Shown here piece by piece: positions 11,293 to 21,775 of a DNA stretch of 64,000 nt. The notes beneath the pieces were generated by a model that was not told where the DNA came from, made no database searches, and saw only the letters and a program-made list of their open reading frames with translations. Location of the stretch: assembly GCA_021186555.1 (NCBI GenBank), contig JAJKFL010000007.1:25425177-25489176 (forward strand), read 5' to 3'. The first letter of the stretch is position 1. Each line of letters opens with the position of its first letter. The translations under genes and the position numbers were made by a program. Source of the DNA: Reticulitermes speratus (Eukaryota; Arthropoda; Insecta; Blattodea; Rhinotermitidae).

Positions 11293-11900
11293 TTATGGTA
11301 ATACCTCGCTGAATTCGTCTTACAATGAGAAATGTTTCAGGCAAAAGTTGTAGACAAAACAGAAAAACACATTTTATGTCCAATAAAGTTTTTCCGAAAA
11401 TCGGGTCGTTTATGGCAACGTGGAGAAACATGGTACAGCCCGAGAGGCCTCAGATGACAATACTACGCATGCGCTTTGCATGCCGGATAACTAAGGTAAG
11501 AATACAGACACACACAAAATATTTAAGTCTTACTGCCTCTTCACAGCAACAATGGTTAAGCGAACGCGCCTCAATGTTACGTCATACGTACATTGCCTGT
11601 CTTGTGTAGTTTGTGTTTATTTACATACGCCTTCCCAAGTGTACAATTCACATTAATTCGAATTGTATGTGTGTAAATGGGAAGAATGTGGAATAAGGAG
11701 GCGTGGCTTATTTCAATAATCGCGGTACTGTTGTGGAGAAAACGCAGAGAACTATGACAAATCTCAGGATAACCAACATCTGAGATAAGGGTCTGTCTGT
11801 CTGTCTGCCAACATATTTATTTATATATTTACATGACACAGAAATGTTCTATTTAGTGGCGCCGCGACTTGCTACAATTATGCTGCGTACGGAGGATCAG
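11293..11900. other. No recognisable feature
   Basis: The frame 11325-11609 shows no recognisable domain. Nothing supported. Confidence 0.4.
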
Positions 11901-12057
11901 TGAAATGACACTGACAGGGAGAAGTACATGTACTCTTAAGTCGAACTTCACCCCTGTGCCGCTTTGTCTACCACAAATCCCACACAGGATGACCTGGGAT
12001 CGGGCCCGGGCAGTGAGAAGACGCCGGCGACTAACCGTCTGCGCCATGCACTGCCAA
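11901..12057 (-). mobile_element. SINE family C, partial
   Basis: Minus strand: a GGCGCAGACGGTTAGTCGCC head, a degenerate B box (GGGCCCGATCCCAGG) and the TGTGTGGGATTTGTGGTAGA block, then CTGTCAGTGTCATTTCAC. The 3' part beyond this is missing or unrecognisable. Confidence 0.7.
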
Positions 12058-12841
12058 CTAGAGGGGGAGAAGCCGGTACAAATTATCGGGGCCCGGCGGT
12101 CCGGAAGGGGTCCAAGGCCCAACCATGTTGCACAGATTTTTATCTTTTTCGGTAGTATCATTTTTTCTCGATTGTACAAATGAACCTTTCAGACCAAATC
12201 CAAGTCAGTATGCAACTGAGAGTCCTGTCTTTCCGTTTAGTGTAAACATTTGTAGCCTGTCCGCCCGTGCTGGGGGGGGGGGGGTTTATACCTGGGCCCG
12301 AACCCGCTCTCAGCAGCCCTGGCGCTATGGCACGGTCGACAAACTCAAGAGCTCGCAAAAAAAAATTAGCAGGGCTGTTTCCCAATAAAAGCTGACATTC
12401 GGTACATATCCTGCTAGCAACATGTTCGTAAATCTCAGTAGCAAGTATGTCAGGGGGTAACTAGAAATGTGATTTCGATGACGATGCAACTGTTATGGCG
12501 TAATCCAACTAAACTATAGACATCATAGCAACTGCCTCCCACAATAACCGCGCTGACTACGTGTCAATCACAGGGATGCACTATGAAGGGATCACTGTCA
12601 TGCATAGAGCCGGAGTCCACGCTGGTTACGTCAGCAGGCCTGACGAGCGGACAGCAAAACCTGTGGCTCGTCTACGATTCCAACACTAGCAGAGCACATC
12701 GGAGCTGCAGCGGCAAGTTGCCCCTGACTATGCACTGTATGCTGTACAATCAAGGTGAAACACTCTGGTCGGGGCATCAGAAGACGTTGCTTGATTCTCG
12801 GGGGACTCAATAACACCTTTTAAACTGTGTAATTTATATTA
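12058..12841. other. No gene recognised; includes a poly(G) tract
   Basis: A run of about 13 G lies at 12272-12285. GGGCCCGAACCCGCTCTCAG at 12293 recalls a SINE C head but is too short to call. The frame at 12583-12813 has no recognised domain. Confidence 0.4.
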
Positions 12842-13106
12842 TGCCGATCCCGGTGGCCGCGCGGTTTAAGGCGTGGGTCTGCGGCCGCTCGCTTACTAGG
12901 ATTGTGGGTTCGAATCCCACCGGGGGCATGGATGTCTGTCTCTTGTGAGTGTTGTGTGTTCTTAGGTAGAGGTCTCTGCGACGAGCTGGTCCCTCGTCCA
13001 GAGGAGTCCTACCGAGTGTGGTGTGTCTCAAATGTGTGTGATCGTGAAGCCTCGAAAAACGAGGAGGCCTAAGCCCCCAAGGGGCTGTCGAGCCATTGGA
13101 AAAACG
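12842..13106 (+). mobile_element. SINE family A, full-length
   Basis: tRNA-derived SINE. The head GCCGATCCCGGTGGCCGCGC resembles a leucine/serine-type tRNA (GTGGCCGNGCGGTYTAAGGC as A-box region), and GGGTTCGAATCCCACC is a perfect B box. The body contains GAGGTCTCTGCGACGAGCTG, and the 3' end is GGGGCTGTCGAGCCATTGG plus a short A run. TTATATTA flanks both sides (12834-12841, 13107-13114). Transcription would be by RNA polymerase III from the internal A and B boxes. It lies against the 5' extension of the palindrome at 13108. Confidence 0.93.
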
Positions 13107-13107
13107 T

Positions 13108-13370
13108 TATATTATATATACCGTGCATTTCAGTAATTAATTTATTTTTTCATTCCAACAAATGCACTACACTGTTTTAGTGTTTTCTGTCCCTACATGA
13201 TAGTGACTTACAAAAATTATATGTTGCGAATGTGAATCGGATGCATTGAGGATTGTGAACTCTCGACGGCACCCCTGATGATGGCACAGGAAGTGCCAAA
13301 ACATATGTAGGAACAGAAAACACTAAAATAGTGTAGTGCATTTGTTGGAATGAAATAATTCATTAATCTG
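13108..13370 (+). mobile_element. Foldback element with hammerhead in right arm
   Basis: Left extension TATATACCGTGCATTTCAG, then inverted arms (about 13134-13193 and 13310-13370) built around CCAACAAATGCACT. The right arm carries a hammerhead motif; the left arm has lost it. CTGTAATTTATG after the right end resembles TGTAATTTATA before the neighbouring SINE, a possible target duplication that the SINE later split. Confidence 0.8.
13271..13315 (+). ncRNA. Hammerhead ribozyme motif, partly decayed
   Basis: CTGATGA at 13275-13281, stem II GGCAC/GTGCC (5 bp, 13283-13287 with 13293-13297), then AAAA where GAAA is expected at 13298-13301. The palindrome ACATATGT follows at 13301-13308, and the U-A site ends at 13309. 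Stem I is only two or three pairs (CC/GG). The G-to-A change in GAAA would be expected to abolish cleavage. Confidence 0.7.
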
Positions 13371-14149
13371 TAATTTATGTATCTCAGAAATACATAAAAA
13401 CTAATATCGAAAAGTATCAACGGAACGAATCGCTTAGGAAACTAGGCTGTACAATGCAGAATGTTATTAAAACGCATTTAAAGTGTGCAGGGTTTGACGG
13501 GTATAAAACTGGATTCATGTGATTCAAAACGCGTCCAATGACGGTGTTACAGCAACTACTTTCTTTGCTTTTGAAAACTACGACAATGCAACATATAAGC
13601 TTTCCCTAGTTTGCAGTTGGGAGGTATTCAATGTCCCCACAGGGATAAAAATACTGTAAAACTTATAAAATTGACTGTTTCTGCCACACGACTCACCGAA
13701 AATGATGGTCTGATATCAGATGTTGTGGTCGATGGTTTTGAAGCTAGTAACATTTGCGGAAGAAAAGCAATTAACTATGGTGAACGTTTTATGAGTCAGA
13801 GGAAAGTTTTACAAATGGAGTGAAAGTTTACGATAGAGGCGCGTTCTGCACGGGCGTCGAGTTTAACGAGTGTCAAAGTTACGAAGAAAATCAATGATCA
13901 TATCCGGAAAAACCAAAGGAATTCCATGGAACTGGATCTGAAATGAGAAGTAATCAAGGAAACGGGCAGTGTAAAAATGACCTGGAATCGAACTTAAACG
14001 CTTTACTGCAACGTCAATAAAAAATTTGTAAACCGTTGGACCAAACACACTGAAAATCTTGACCATCGTACAGCAAAATTATATACATATCCTTTTCAAA
14101 ATGCGACTTTTTGAGAAATTTTATAATAAATTTAATTAAATCTTGTGTT
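13371..14149. other. No recognisable feature
   Basis: Short frames at 13611-13823 and 13863-14066 show no domain. Nothing supported. Confidence 0.4.
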
Positions 14150-14406
14150 TTTTGTCCATGGTGCAACAGCCCCTAGTGGGTCAGGGCCGCCTCATTTTTC
14201 GAGGCTTCACGATCACACACTTTAGACACACCACACTCGGTAGGACTCCTCTGGACGAGGGACCAGCCGTCGCAGAGACCTCTACCTGACAACACACAAC
14301 ACCTCACAAGAGACAGACATCCATGCCCCGGCGGAATTCGAACCCACAATCCCAGCAAGCGAGCGCCCGCAGACCCACGCCATTGACCGCACGGCAACTG
14401 GTATCG
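14150..14406 (-). mobile_element. SINE family A
   Basis: Minus-strand copy with a poly(T) tail at the left, GCAACAGCCCCTAGTGGG, the GAGGTCTCTGCGACGGCTGG block and a GGGTTCGAATTCCGCC B box. The head is diverged (CAGTTGCCGTGCGGTCAATG). The 3' wording (CCCACTAGGGGCTGTTGCAC) matches the copy at 48926 and may mark a subfamily. Confidence 0.88.
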
Positions 14407-14463
14407 TCAGATCTAGTGTCTACCGTTACGTATTTCGGAATTACATACTTTTAAGGTGTTTGT

Positions 14464-14748
14464 GGGCTGCGATAGCTCAGTCGGTAAAGCGACTGGCTGC
14501 GGGCTAGACGGTCCGGGATCAAATACCGACGGTGGCGAGATTTTCCGCACCCGTCCAGACCAGCCTTGGGACCCACCCAGCCTCCTACAGTGGTACCGGG
14601 TCATGCCCAGGGGTAAAGCTGCCGGGGATTGACGTTAACCACTCACCCTAATCTAGTGTAGAGGTTACAGGAAGAGTAGAGCTATACCTCTACTCCTCCT
14701 CTAAGCCTTCATAGCCAGGTTACAGAGTAAACTTTACCTTTTACCATT
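14464..14748 (+). mobile_element. SINE family B
   Basis: Plus-strand copy with a well-kept tRNA-like head: GGCTGCGATAGCTCAGTCGG carries a canonical A box, and the B-box region GGGATCAAATACC is degenerate. The body holds CACCCGTCCAGACCAGCCTT and GCCGGGGATTGACGTTAACC, and the 3' end is GAGTAGAGCTATACCTCTAC with an AACTTTACCTTTTACC tail. Confidence 0.9.
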
Positions 14749-15480
14749 TATGCTTTTTTTGTATGTTTATGGAACGTTTCCATCGTTTTGGAAAGCAGAT
14801 TTGGTGTTTAAAGTACGATTGCTCCCCTGGGGACGTCTCACAAACCGTAACACTTACAAACTGAATAAATCGTATCGGCAGTAAGTCAATACTGTAGTTA
14901 TTTGTCGCTATGGATCTGCTATCAGCATTATGAAGCATTACTTAGTTGGTTTACCCGTCAAATTTTGTCACGTGTTACGTCATATTCTAGATACTCCTCA
15001 CCTTTCGTGACGTACACGACACGTTGGAAGGGGGGGGGGGGGGTTTCAGCTTAGCACGAGACTAAGTGTTATGAGATTTTAAACATTCAGTAGGGTTGAT
15101 GTTTGGGTTACGCGAAAAGAGAACGTAGGACAACCCATACTTCCATGCCGCTCTGTGTCTTTTGATTGCCTGTTTTCTTTGCGAATCTTGACGCCGCCAG
15201 GAAAAACAGCAAAGTGACGCGGCGGCACGTTCTGTTGCGTCCGTGTGTCTGTACACAGTCACTGGAATCGGGAGAATTACCACGCGACAGAACGAGGCAG
15301 ACCAGACTACATCAGACGAGTCCAGTCCATTTGGAACCCTGCTGGCATTTAAATTCCGGAAATGAGTGGAACTGGGAAAGTGTCAGGTGAATCGACCGCT
15401 ATATGACGCATATACTGCCAGTACTATCATCACGCGTACGGTTAAGTTGATTAACCTTAGTAACATTTCAATTTTATTTA
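14749..15480. other. No gene recognised; poly(G) tract
   Basis: A run of about 13 G lies at 15032-15044. Overlapping frames at 15062-15390 are not protein-like. Nothing else supported. Confidence 0.4.
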
Positions 15481-15535
15481 TTTATAATACATTAACCAAC
15501 AAATGCACTTAATAAAATACAATCTATAATAAGTA

Positions 15536-15581
15536 TTAAACCCCTACATGTTTCGGCACATGGGTACCATCCTCAGGGTAT
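15536..15581 (-). ncRNA. Hammerhead ribozyme motif, left arm
   Basis: Minus strand: CTGAGGA (15570-15576), stem II GGTAC/GTGCC, GAAA and the ACATGT palindrome, then U-A. All catalytic-core positions fit CUGANGA/GAAA. Stem I is reduced to about two pairs next to the core (CC/GG), so activity is doubtful. Confidence 0.75.
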
Positions 15582-15668
15582 TTTAGAACAAAGGAATGAA
15601 AGTCTAACACGTTAGTCTAGGTATTAATACCTAGACTAACGCGTTGGGCTTATATTCTTTTATTTTAT

Positions 15669-15712
15669 AACTCCCAGAGGACGGTACTCCGGTGCCGAAA
15701 CATGTAGGAGTT
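15669..15712 (+). ncRNA. Hammerhead ribozyme motif, right arm
   Basis: Stem I AACTCC/GGAGTT is perfect (15669-15674 with 15707-15712). The core reads CAGAGGA, a U-to-A change from CUGANGA. Stem II GGTAC/GTGCC includes one G-U pair (15683-15687 with 15692-15696). GAAA is at 15697-15700, ACATGT at 15700-15705, and the site follows A15706. The core change makes cleavage unlikely. Confidence 0.8.
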
Positions 15713-15790
15713 TAATACTTGTTATGACTTGTATTTTATTAAATGTATTTGTTGGTTAATGTATTAATTGTAAGAATATGCACGGTATGA

Positions 15791-16196
15791 ATAATATAAC
15801 ATTCTAGTTCAGTCTGCTGGATGGCAAGACGTATAGAAGCATACTGTAATGTAAATTTGTTTTGTTCCTGACTATGCAGTACAGTTTAATACAGAGGATT
15901 TTCGTTTTGGAAACCTGTATGAAAAGTGTCGTACAAAAATTTGGGTATAGTTTACTGGCGTTCGGTTCCTTCGAAATTAAGAACGTCTGAGGGTTGAAGG
16001 AGGTCATTTCCAACATCTACTCTACGATGCAGTACATTATATTATATGGACATTATATGTGGAAATGTAGGGCCATTAAGCTTGCCGTGTCTCTGGGTTC
16101 GGTTTTCAACTTAACTCCATGTAGTACAATGAGTATGAGCAGATGCAGTGGCCTTCGACTAACGAACATTCACTCCAGCAGAAGCTGATGGCTCAG
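15791..16196. other. No recognisable feature
   Basis: Nothing supported. Confidence 0.4.
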
Positions 16197-16430
16197 TTAC
16201 TGAGATTCAGCTCCTGTAATGAAAATAATTACGTTCCTCGCAAACGTTCGCCATGTCCTCACGTACAGCGAAGCTCCCACTGAACGGATTTCCTTGAAAT
16301 TTGATACGGGGACTTTAATGAAAATATGCCGAGGAAATCCAAATTTTGTCAAAATCGGACAAAGTATCGGGCACTTTACATGAAAACCTAAGTACGTTTC
16401 ACTTGTCAGCGACATTAAATCGCCATAAAA
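16197..16430 (-). repeat. Interspersed repeat family D
   Basis: The minus frame LGFHVKCPILCPILTKFGFP, with FKEIRSVGASL and RTWRTFARN later, aligns with the copies at 11077-11292 and 43990-44200. At DNA level the shared phrases are AAATTTGATACG and GGGCACTTTACATGA. Confidence 0.6.
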
Positions 16431-16873
16431 GCGCCCGACCGAAACGTCAGACTGTTAGAAGAGCCAGAGGAGGTACACGTATTACGCGCACCGCACAACG
16501 ACGTTACGTTACAAGTATACTGCCTACCTTGTTTTTTTTTTTTTCCCCCCTATCCATCACCTCGTAAATTTATTCACTGAAAGTTTGTAAAGGAACGAAT
16601 AAATGCATGTAATTTGTAGAAAACCTTTTCCTGTGCACACACATTCAATTTTTTTAAATGTTCTGTGTGGTTTCTTCACTGTTTCTTGCACTACAGATGT
16701 CTTACAGCAGTTTACATTTGTCTTCTCAATTATCTATACGCCGCCGGTCAGAGGATTTAAACATACGCTGCATTTCTTGCTATGAGTCGTACTACATGAA
16801 AAGCCAGTCTTTTGTAACTCTGGAGAATGTCTAGATAAATAATGGCTTATAGAAGCTACGAATTGAAAAGCCT

Positions 16874-16976
16874 AGTTCAGTTCTCTTTCTCACTGGCTGC
16901 TCCATCGAACTGAACTGTCCCATCTTGTGATCTTGGTTTTAGTGACGTCACAAGTCCCAGTGGACAGAGCTATAAA
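16874..16976 (+). promoter_or_regulatory. Promoter-like stretch: CRE plus TATA box
   Basis: A perfect TGACGTCA (CREB/ATF-type site) lies near 16942-16949, and TATAAAAAG lies at 16971-16979, about 25 bp before the open frame at 16999. Just upstream is an inverted repeat, AGTTCAGTTC/GAACTGAACT (16874-16883 with 16917-16926). The arrangement resembles a polymerase II promoter but could be chance in a 64-kb window. Confidence 0.3.
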
Positions 16977-16998
16977 AAGGTATAGCAGATAAAGACGG

Positions 16999-17343
16999 AT
17001 GGGTAGAGAAGAGGAGCAGCCGATGAGGGAAATCGTTGTGTGCAGCAGAGATGGCAGAGACCTGCACTATAGAGGCTTACCACGGGTTTTTAGTACTTCT
17101 CTCTTGGGGAATCCCCTGCCTGACTCTAAACCACAGTACAGAGAATCGCAGGTTGATCCGTGGGATGTAGCAGTGTTGCGATCCGTGAACATTGAAACTA
17201 AAAATTTCCCATTTACTAACAAAAAAAGGTATTCCCCTGAGAACATCCCCCAACCCTTTTTCATGGCTTTTCAGCGGTCAAGAGCGCTTGTGTGTCGCCG
17301 TCCGCTGTATGACCTGGCTGTAGAGAAGTTGGCGAGTTATTAA
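16999..17343 (+). CDS. Unrecognised 114-residue open frame
   Basis: Starts MGREEEQPMREIVVCSRDGR and ends with VEKLASY before a TAA stop. I do not recognise the protein. It has no signal peptide, membrane segment or repeat, and its composition is balanced and more protein-like than other frames in the window (charged N-terminus, mixed hydrophobic core, basic C-terminus). A TATA-like box and CRE lie shortly upstream, and no known repeat covers it. It could be a small gene, a first exon, or a chance frame; no splice donor was identified. Kept as the only plausible non-repeat frame. Confidence 0.2.
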   Translation: MGREEEQPMREIVVCSRDGRDLHYRGLPRVFSTSLLGNPLPDSKPQYRESQVDPWDVAVLRSVNIETKNFPFTNKKRYSPENIPQPFFMAFQRSRALVCRRPLYDLAVEKLASY

Positions 17344-18840
17344 ATAACTTTGGTATCAGGTCAGTTGTAACCCTGTGACGTTGCGATGAGAATTACTGCA
17401 GTCTGATTGGACGTTCAAACACATATCTTTATCAGGAACGTATCTTCTTCATAGTCAGCAGCTCCTTTTAGCACGATGGTGACTATCTGTACCATATGCT
17501 TCATAGTCCACTAACTGAGCATTTAGGGCGAAGGGTGCATTAAAGGGACAATTCTGGTATTTAAAATAATCAGCACTAAGCGGCTGTTTTGTAGCGGGGA
17601 TGAACCATTACAGCTATTACACGGACATCCACAAGCCGTAGTTCACATAGCGACCACAATAATACAAAAACTAAACCAGAATAATATTATATTACAATAT
17701 AACATTACCCTAATTTGAGAAAATAAAAATGTTTCAAAAGATGTATTGGGGGGGGGGGGGGGGGTGGAGGGCTGGAGAACCAAGTAAATGAAAATAATTG
17801 TACTGTTTGGGTAACGGCCAATCATTAGAATTGGGAACTATGAACATATTTTAAGTGCTCGTGTATTCATAAATTTTGCAAACTTTAAAATACGTTTTTA
17901 AGATCCACTTTTTTGCTTGTAGTAAATCCTTGAATACGTTTTTAAGATAATGGATTCTGCTTGTTCGTCATGTGTGTATGTCTTATTACTGTACTATTTG
18001 TACTGTAATAACCTGCTAATTACATGCTTTTTGTTAGATGGGATCCGTGATGCCGAGACGTGTAACCGAAACATGTAGCAAATTACACTGTAAATAAAGA
18101 GAGAAATTTGTTTAAAGCCTAATATGACGGTGTGATAACTGCACAGTTCACACAGTGAATGAAATGTGTTTCTTTGGCTATCAGAACGGATTGTTGGCGG
18201 ACATTTCGGATAAGAGGAATTATGACGTCACCAACAAGATGAATTATGACGTCACCAACACTGCTTGTTTCCGTGCCTTGCTTTGAACTTTTGAACCGAA
18301 TCGACTATCTTTAGGCGATCAGCTACGAAAGTTACGCCACTGGACGTTACCCCCATTTCTTATTTTCTGCAATCAGCATTACCAATGTGGACGGACGAAT
18401 TTCTCATGTGGGTCCGACACTAGTGCCATTTAATTCGGACACACGACAATTATGTACGGCAGTATAGCTTCTAACATACGCTACGTTTTGCTATTAAGTC
18501 CTTCTGTGGCGGTACAATGCAACCCAACTTGAGAGCTATACGAAAATTTAACATAATCTTCCAACGTGAAGGCGACAATTGAAGAACCACTGGACCCTAG
18601 GATATGGGATTTTGTGTAACGACAGCTAATAAACACTGCTCCGAATTCTGTAGTAAATGTTGTTTGTGAGTCGACGGTTTGTAGTATGGCGGCTGTTATT
18701 TATGTCAAATATCAGGCAGATATGTAGTTAGCACTGCGTTTAAAAAAATCAAACAATGACAATAGTTCATAATAATAATAATTCAATTCAATCCAATTCA
18801 ATGGGTATTTATTAACGTGCATGCTTAACAGCAAAAGTGC
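17344..18840. other. No gene recognised; poly(G) tract and hammerhead-like trace
   Basis: A run of G lies at 17748-17763. At 18045-18080, CGTGATG followed by CCGAAACATGTAG recalls a decayed hammerhead, but neither stem II nor stem I pairs. AATTATGACGTCACCAACA is repeated in tandem near 18219-18259. Confidence 0.4.
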
Positions 18841-18885
18841 AAATGATGATGATGATGATGATAATGATAATAATAATAATAACTC
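18841..18885. repeat. (GAT)n / (AAT)n microsatellite
   Basis: Runs of GAT followed by AAT units, adjoining the LINE fragment at 18886. They may be the remnant of its variable 3' tail. Confidence 0.8.
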
Positions 18886-19190
18886 AACAGGAGTCCTCCT
18901 TGAGAAGCTAACATTTCTTCAGCTAGTCAAGAAATTCCCCGCGTTTTATTGGACCCCGAAGGTTCATTATCGTGTTCATAACAGCTTGCCACTTGTCCCT
19001 ATCCCGAGCCAGATTAATCCAGTCTAAGCTCTCCCATGCTATTTCTTTAGATCCATTTTAGAACTGTCCCGATATTTACGCCCACGTCTTGCGATCGGCC
19101 TCTCCCCTTCATGCCCCCCCCCCCCCATTTCTACCATCCCCCTATGTGCCACATGCCCCGCCCATCTCATCTTCCAGTTACGCAATAATA
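18886..19190 (-). mobile_element. LINE 3' fragment, (GTTA)n-tail type
   Basis: Minus-strand relative of 9254-9786: AGCTAGTCAAGAAATTCCCC, CCGAAGGTTCATTATCG, and CACATGCCCCGCCCATCTCA. It is internally shortened and interrupted by a C-rich run at 19115-19128. No open frame survives. Confidence 0.85.
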
Positions 19191-19391
19191 TATTCTACCT
19201 AGAATAGGATTCGATCCCATGATTGCCTATGAACAGTCTCATTACACTAACATATAGTTTGTACAGTATATGAATTATCCCTGGAGCTCCATGCTAAATA
19301 ACCCACAATAGCCTGCAAGCTGGCCAGCCGCTGATTTGAGGTTCGATTTTGTGATGGAGCAGAGATTTCTCTCCTCCATGTCGCTTCCCGA

Positions 19392-19699
19392 CCGTCCCTG
19401 AGAAGATAACAGGTCCTCAGCTAGTCAAGAAATTCCCCGCATTTTATGGAACCCGAAGGTTCATTACCGCATTCACAAGAGCATGCCTCTTGCCCTATCC
19501 TGAGCTAGATAAATTCAGTCCATGACCCCTTCAACTGCTTGAAGATCCGTTTTAAAGTTATCCTCCCACCAACGCCTAGGTCTTCCAAGTGGTCTCTTTC
19601 CCTCAGCTTTCCCCACCAAAACCATGTATACACCTCTACCCTCACTCATACATGCTACATGCCCCACCCATCTCATTCTTTACTTGATCACCCGAATAA
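19392..19699 (-). mobile_element. LINE copy, 3' part (split by pogo element)
   Basis: Minus-strand LINE of the same type as 9254-9786, from GAAGATAACAGGTCCTCAGC to TTGATCACCCGAATAA. It continues at 21473 after the inserted 1769-bp DNA transposon. Joining the two sides across one TA restores colinearity with the intact copy near 9590-9615. Confidence 0.93.
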
Positions 19700-19701
19700 T
19701 A

Positions 19702-21470
19702 AGGGAGGGGCGGGTAAGAGTGCGCAGCTTCTAAGAGTGCGCAGTGCCAATTTCTCGAAACCAACGATAGGTAGTAGCACAATGCACACGGTGGCAGTTA
19801 ACGCACCTACTACAGGCAGTGGAGCAAAAGACTCATAGAGGTGTGACGCTTGTGTTCAACGTGAGTGGCATTTATCTGTTTTGGTTACAAAAACTGTAAC
19901 TCGTTTGTGCGACGAAGTAAGAATTTTCTCCTGAAAGACTTTCGGACAAAAGGTAAGCCTATGTCTTATAAAATCCCAGTAATCAAACCATTATTTGGCT
20001 AATTACTCAAACACAAAATGTAACAAACTTAGTGGTTATAGGAAAACGTTATAAAAGTGAGCGTGTCGTCTAAGAGTGCGCGGGGTAAGAGTGCGCGCAC
20101 TTAGACGAACCACATTCACAGGAGCTACAAAGATATCGTGTTCTTGTTTTTTAAAGAGCGGTTTTCATATTTTGAACAGTGTTTGTCTCTGTTAGAGGCA
20201 ATGGGCAAGTAAAAGAGGAAAACGGACAGGTCATTAAAAGTCACGACCGAAGTCATGGATAAAGCTAACCGACGTCTACACACTGGAGAAAGGAAGAGGT
20301 CAATCGCTGGAGACGTGGGAGTACCTGAATCAACCCTGAGAAAGAGGTTGAAGCTAGGGACAGTACCGACTTCTCTAGGTCGCTTCAAGGCTACATTTTT
20401 CAATGAGGAAGAGAAAAAGTTAGCTGATTATTGCAGAGATTTAGTCGCCCGATTCTATGGTTAACTATTAGAATGCTAAATGAATTAGCCTTTTGAGTAC
20501 GCTGACCGTAACGGTGCTGATAACAGATTTAGCAAAGAAAAGAAGAATGCTGGAAAGGATGTACGTTCCTGCAGCGATGATATTCCCCGTAAAAGAATCT
20601 GTCACGAACTGTGTTCTGAAGCTCCAGTCGGAACTCTACCTTTGATATTTGACATAGGATATATGAATACAGATCTCTTCATACGATGGCTACAGCATTT
20701 GTAGAACCATGTCAAGGACACGGAAGCTGGCCCAGTGCTACTTGTTTTGGATAACCACATTTACCATTGCAGCCTAGGAGCCATTATGTTCTGCAGAGAT
20801 AATCACATAAATTTGTTAAGTATACCTCCTCATGGATCACACAAGATCCAGCCCTCTGCTACCAACAACTGTGAGTAATCAAAGAAAGAGGAAAGCAAGA
20901 AAGAGTGAATTCTTGTCAAGTTCTCCATATAAAAACTATTTACAAGAGAAACTTCGAGGGAAGGCTACTGAAGATGGGGAGAAGAAAGGAAAATGTAAAC
21001 GGACAGCTGTAAGATGAAAGCTGGTCGACAAAGCTGTTGTCTCTGTGTCTAACATCATGTGTCCAGTATGTGGAGAGGAATATCAAGATGCACCAGAGGA
21101 AGACTGGATAGTGTCACAGATGTAAGAAATGGTGGCATGAAGCTTGTACAGCTTACGAATCAGGCCAGTTTGCATGTGACTACTGTTCTACTTAAGAATC
21201 TACGCAAATTATTGTCACTTTCCAGATGCGCACTCTTACCCGACCTTCTGCGCACTCTTACCCGACACGTCGGCTAAGAGTGCGCATTTCCCATTTCTTG
21301 AAAATTATTTTGTAACTCAAAATGTATTCAGTAAAATATCAGTTGGTGTTCTAATAACGTAAGTCAATGCTTCTGCCGTTCTGAATTCCTTAAATAAACT
21401 ACTTCCTATGAATCGTTTCCGAGAATTTTAAAAAAGAAAATTAGGTGCGTACTCTTACCCGACTTCCCCT
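19702..21470 (+). mobile_element. Pogo-like DNA transposon, 1769 bp, TA duplication
   Basis: Inserted in a LINE: TA at 19700-19701 and 21471-21472 flank the element. Terminal inverted repeats read AGGGAGGGGCGGGTAAGAGT on the left and AGGGGAAGTCGGGTAAGAGT on the reversed right end. The motif TAAGAGTGCG recurs in both orientations near both ends and inside (about 19729, 20069, 20082, 21226, 21252 and 21273), as expected of transposase-binding subterminal repeats. It contains a broken transposase gene at 20202-21214. TA duplication, a psq-type HTH and a DDE box with LDNH and PPH together indicate the pogo/Tigger group. Confidence 0.93.
20202..21214 (+). pseudogene. Broken pogo-family transposase with C-terminal zinc finger
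   Basis: The N-terminal CENP-B/psq-type helix-turn-helix is largely open at 20255-20464 (RKRSIAGDVGVPESTLRKRL, then LGRFKATFFNEEEKKLADY and ARFYG). A stop interrupts codon 4 if translation began at 20202, and a frameshift follows FYG. Downstream frames give EYADRNGADNRFSKEKKNAG, then the catalytic region [37 protein letters not shown] and LLSIPPH-stop-SHKIQP; part of the DDE domain is deleted. Next comes a lysine-rich linker (SEFLSSSPYKNYLQEKL) and, across one frameshift near 21115, CPVCGEEYQDAPEEDW and CHRCKKWWHEACTAYE with FACDYC, a PHD-like cysteine/histidine finger. It is non-functional. Confidence 0.9.
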
Positions 21471-21472
21471 TA

Positions 21473-21771
21473 CTTAGTGAGGAGTACACATCATAAAGTT
21501 CCTCATTATACAGTCTTCTCCAGTCCCCTGATATCTCGTCCCTCTTAGGCCCAAATATCTTCCTCCGCACCCTATTCTCAAACACCCTCAGTCTATGTTC
21601 CTCCCTCAGTGTGAGAGACCAAGTTTCACACCCATACACGACAAAATCAGTTCTGTGTATTTTAATCTTTATACTTCTGGACAGCAAACTGGAAGACAGA
21701 AGATTCTGCACCGAATGATAACAAGCACTCCGTGAGTTCAATCTACTCAGTTTCACATTTACTACATTCAT
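21473..21771 (-). mobile_element. LINE copy, 5' part (split by pogo element)
   Basis: Continuation of 19392-19699. The minus frame encodes [60 protein letters not shown] and WRRLYNEELYDVYSS. This is the best preserved piece of this LINE reverse-transcriptase C-terminal domain in the window. The YADD palm motif lies beyond the truncation. Confidence 0.9.
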
Positions 21772-21775
21772 TCAT

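Larger units (their letters stand above)
15482..15790. mobile_element. Foldback element, hammerheads in both arms
   Basis: A nearly full palindrome of about 290 bp centred near 15627, where GTCTAGGTATTAATACCTAG is itself self-complementary. The outer arms contain ATTAACCAACAAATGCACTT. A right extension carries ATATGCACGGTAT, the reverse complement of the ACCGTGCAT terminal motif. Hammerheads point outward: minus in the left arm, plus in the right. Confidence 0.88.
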
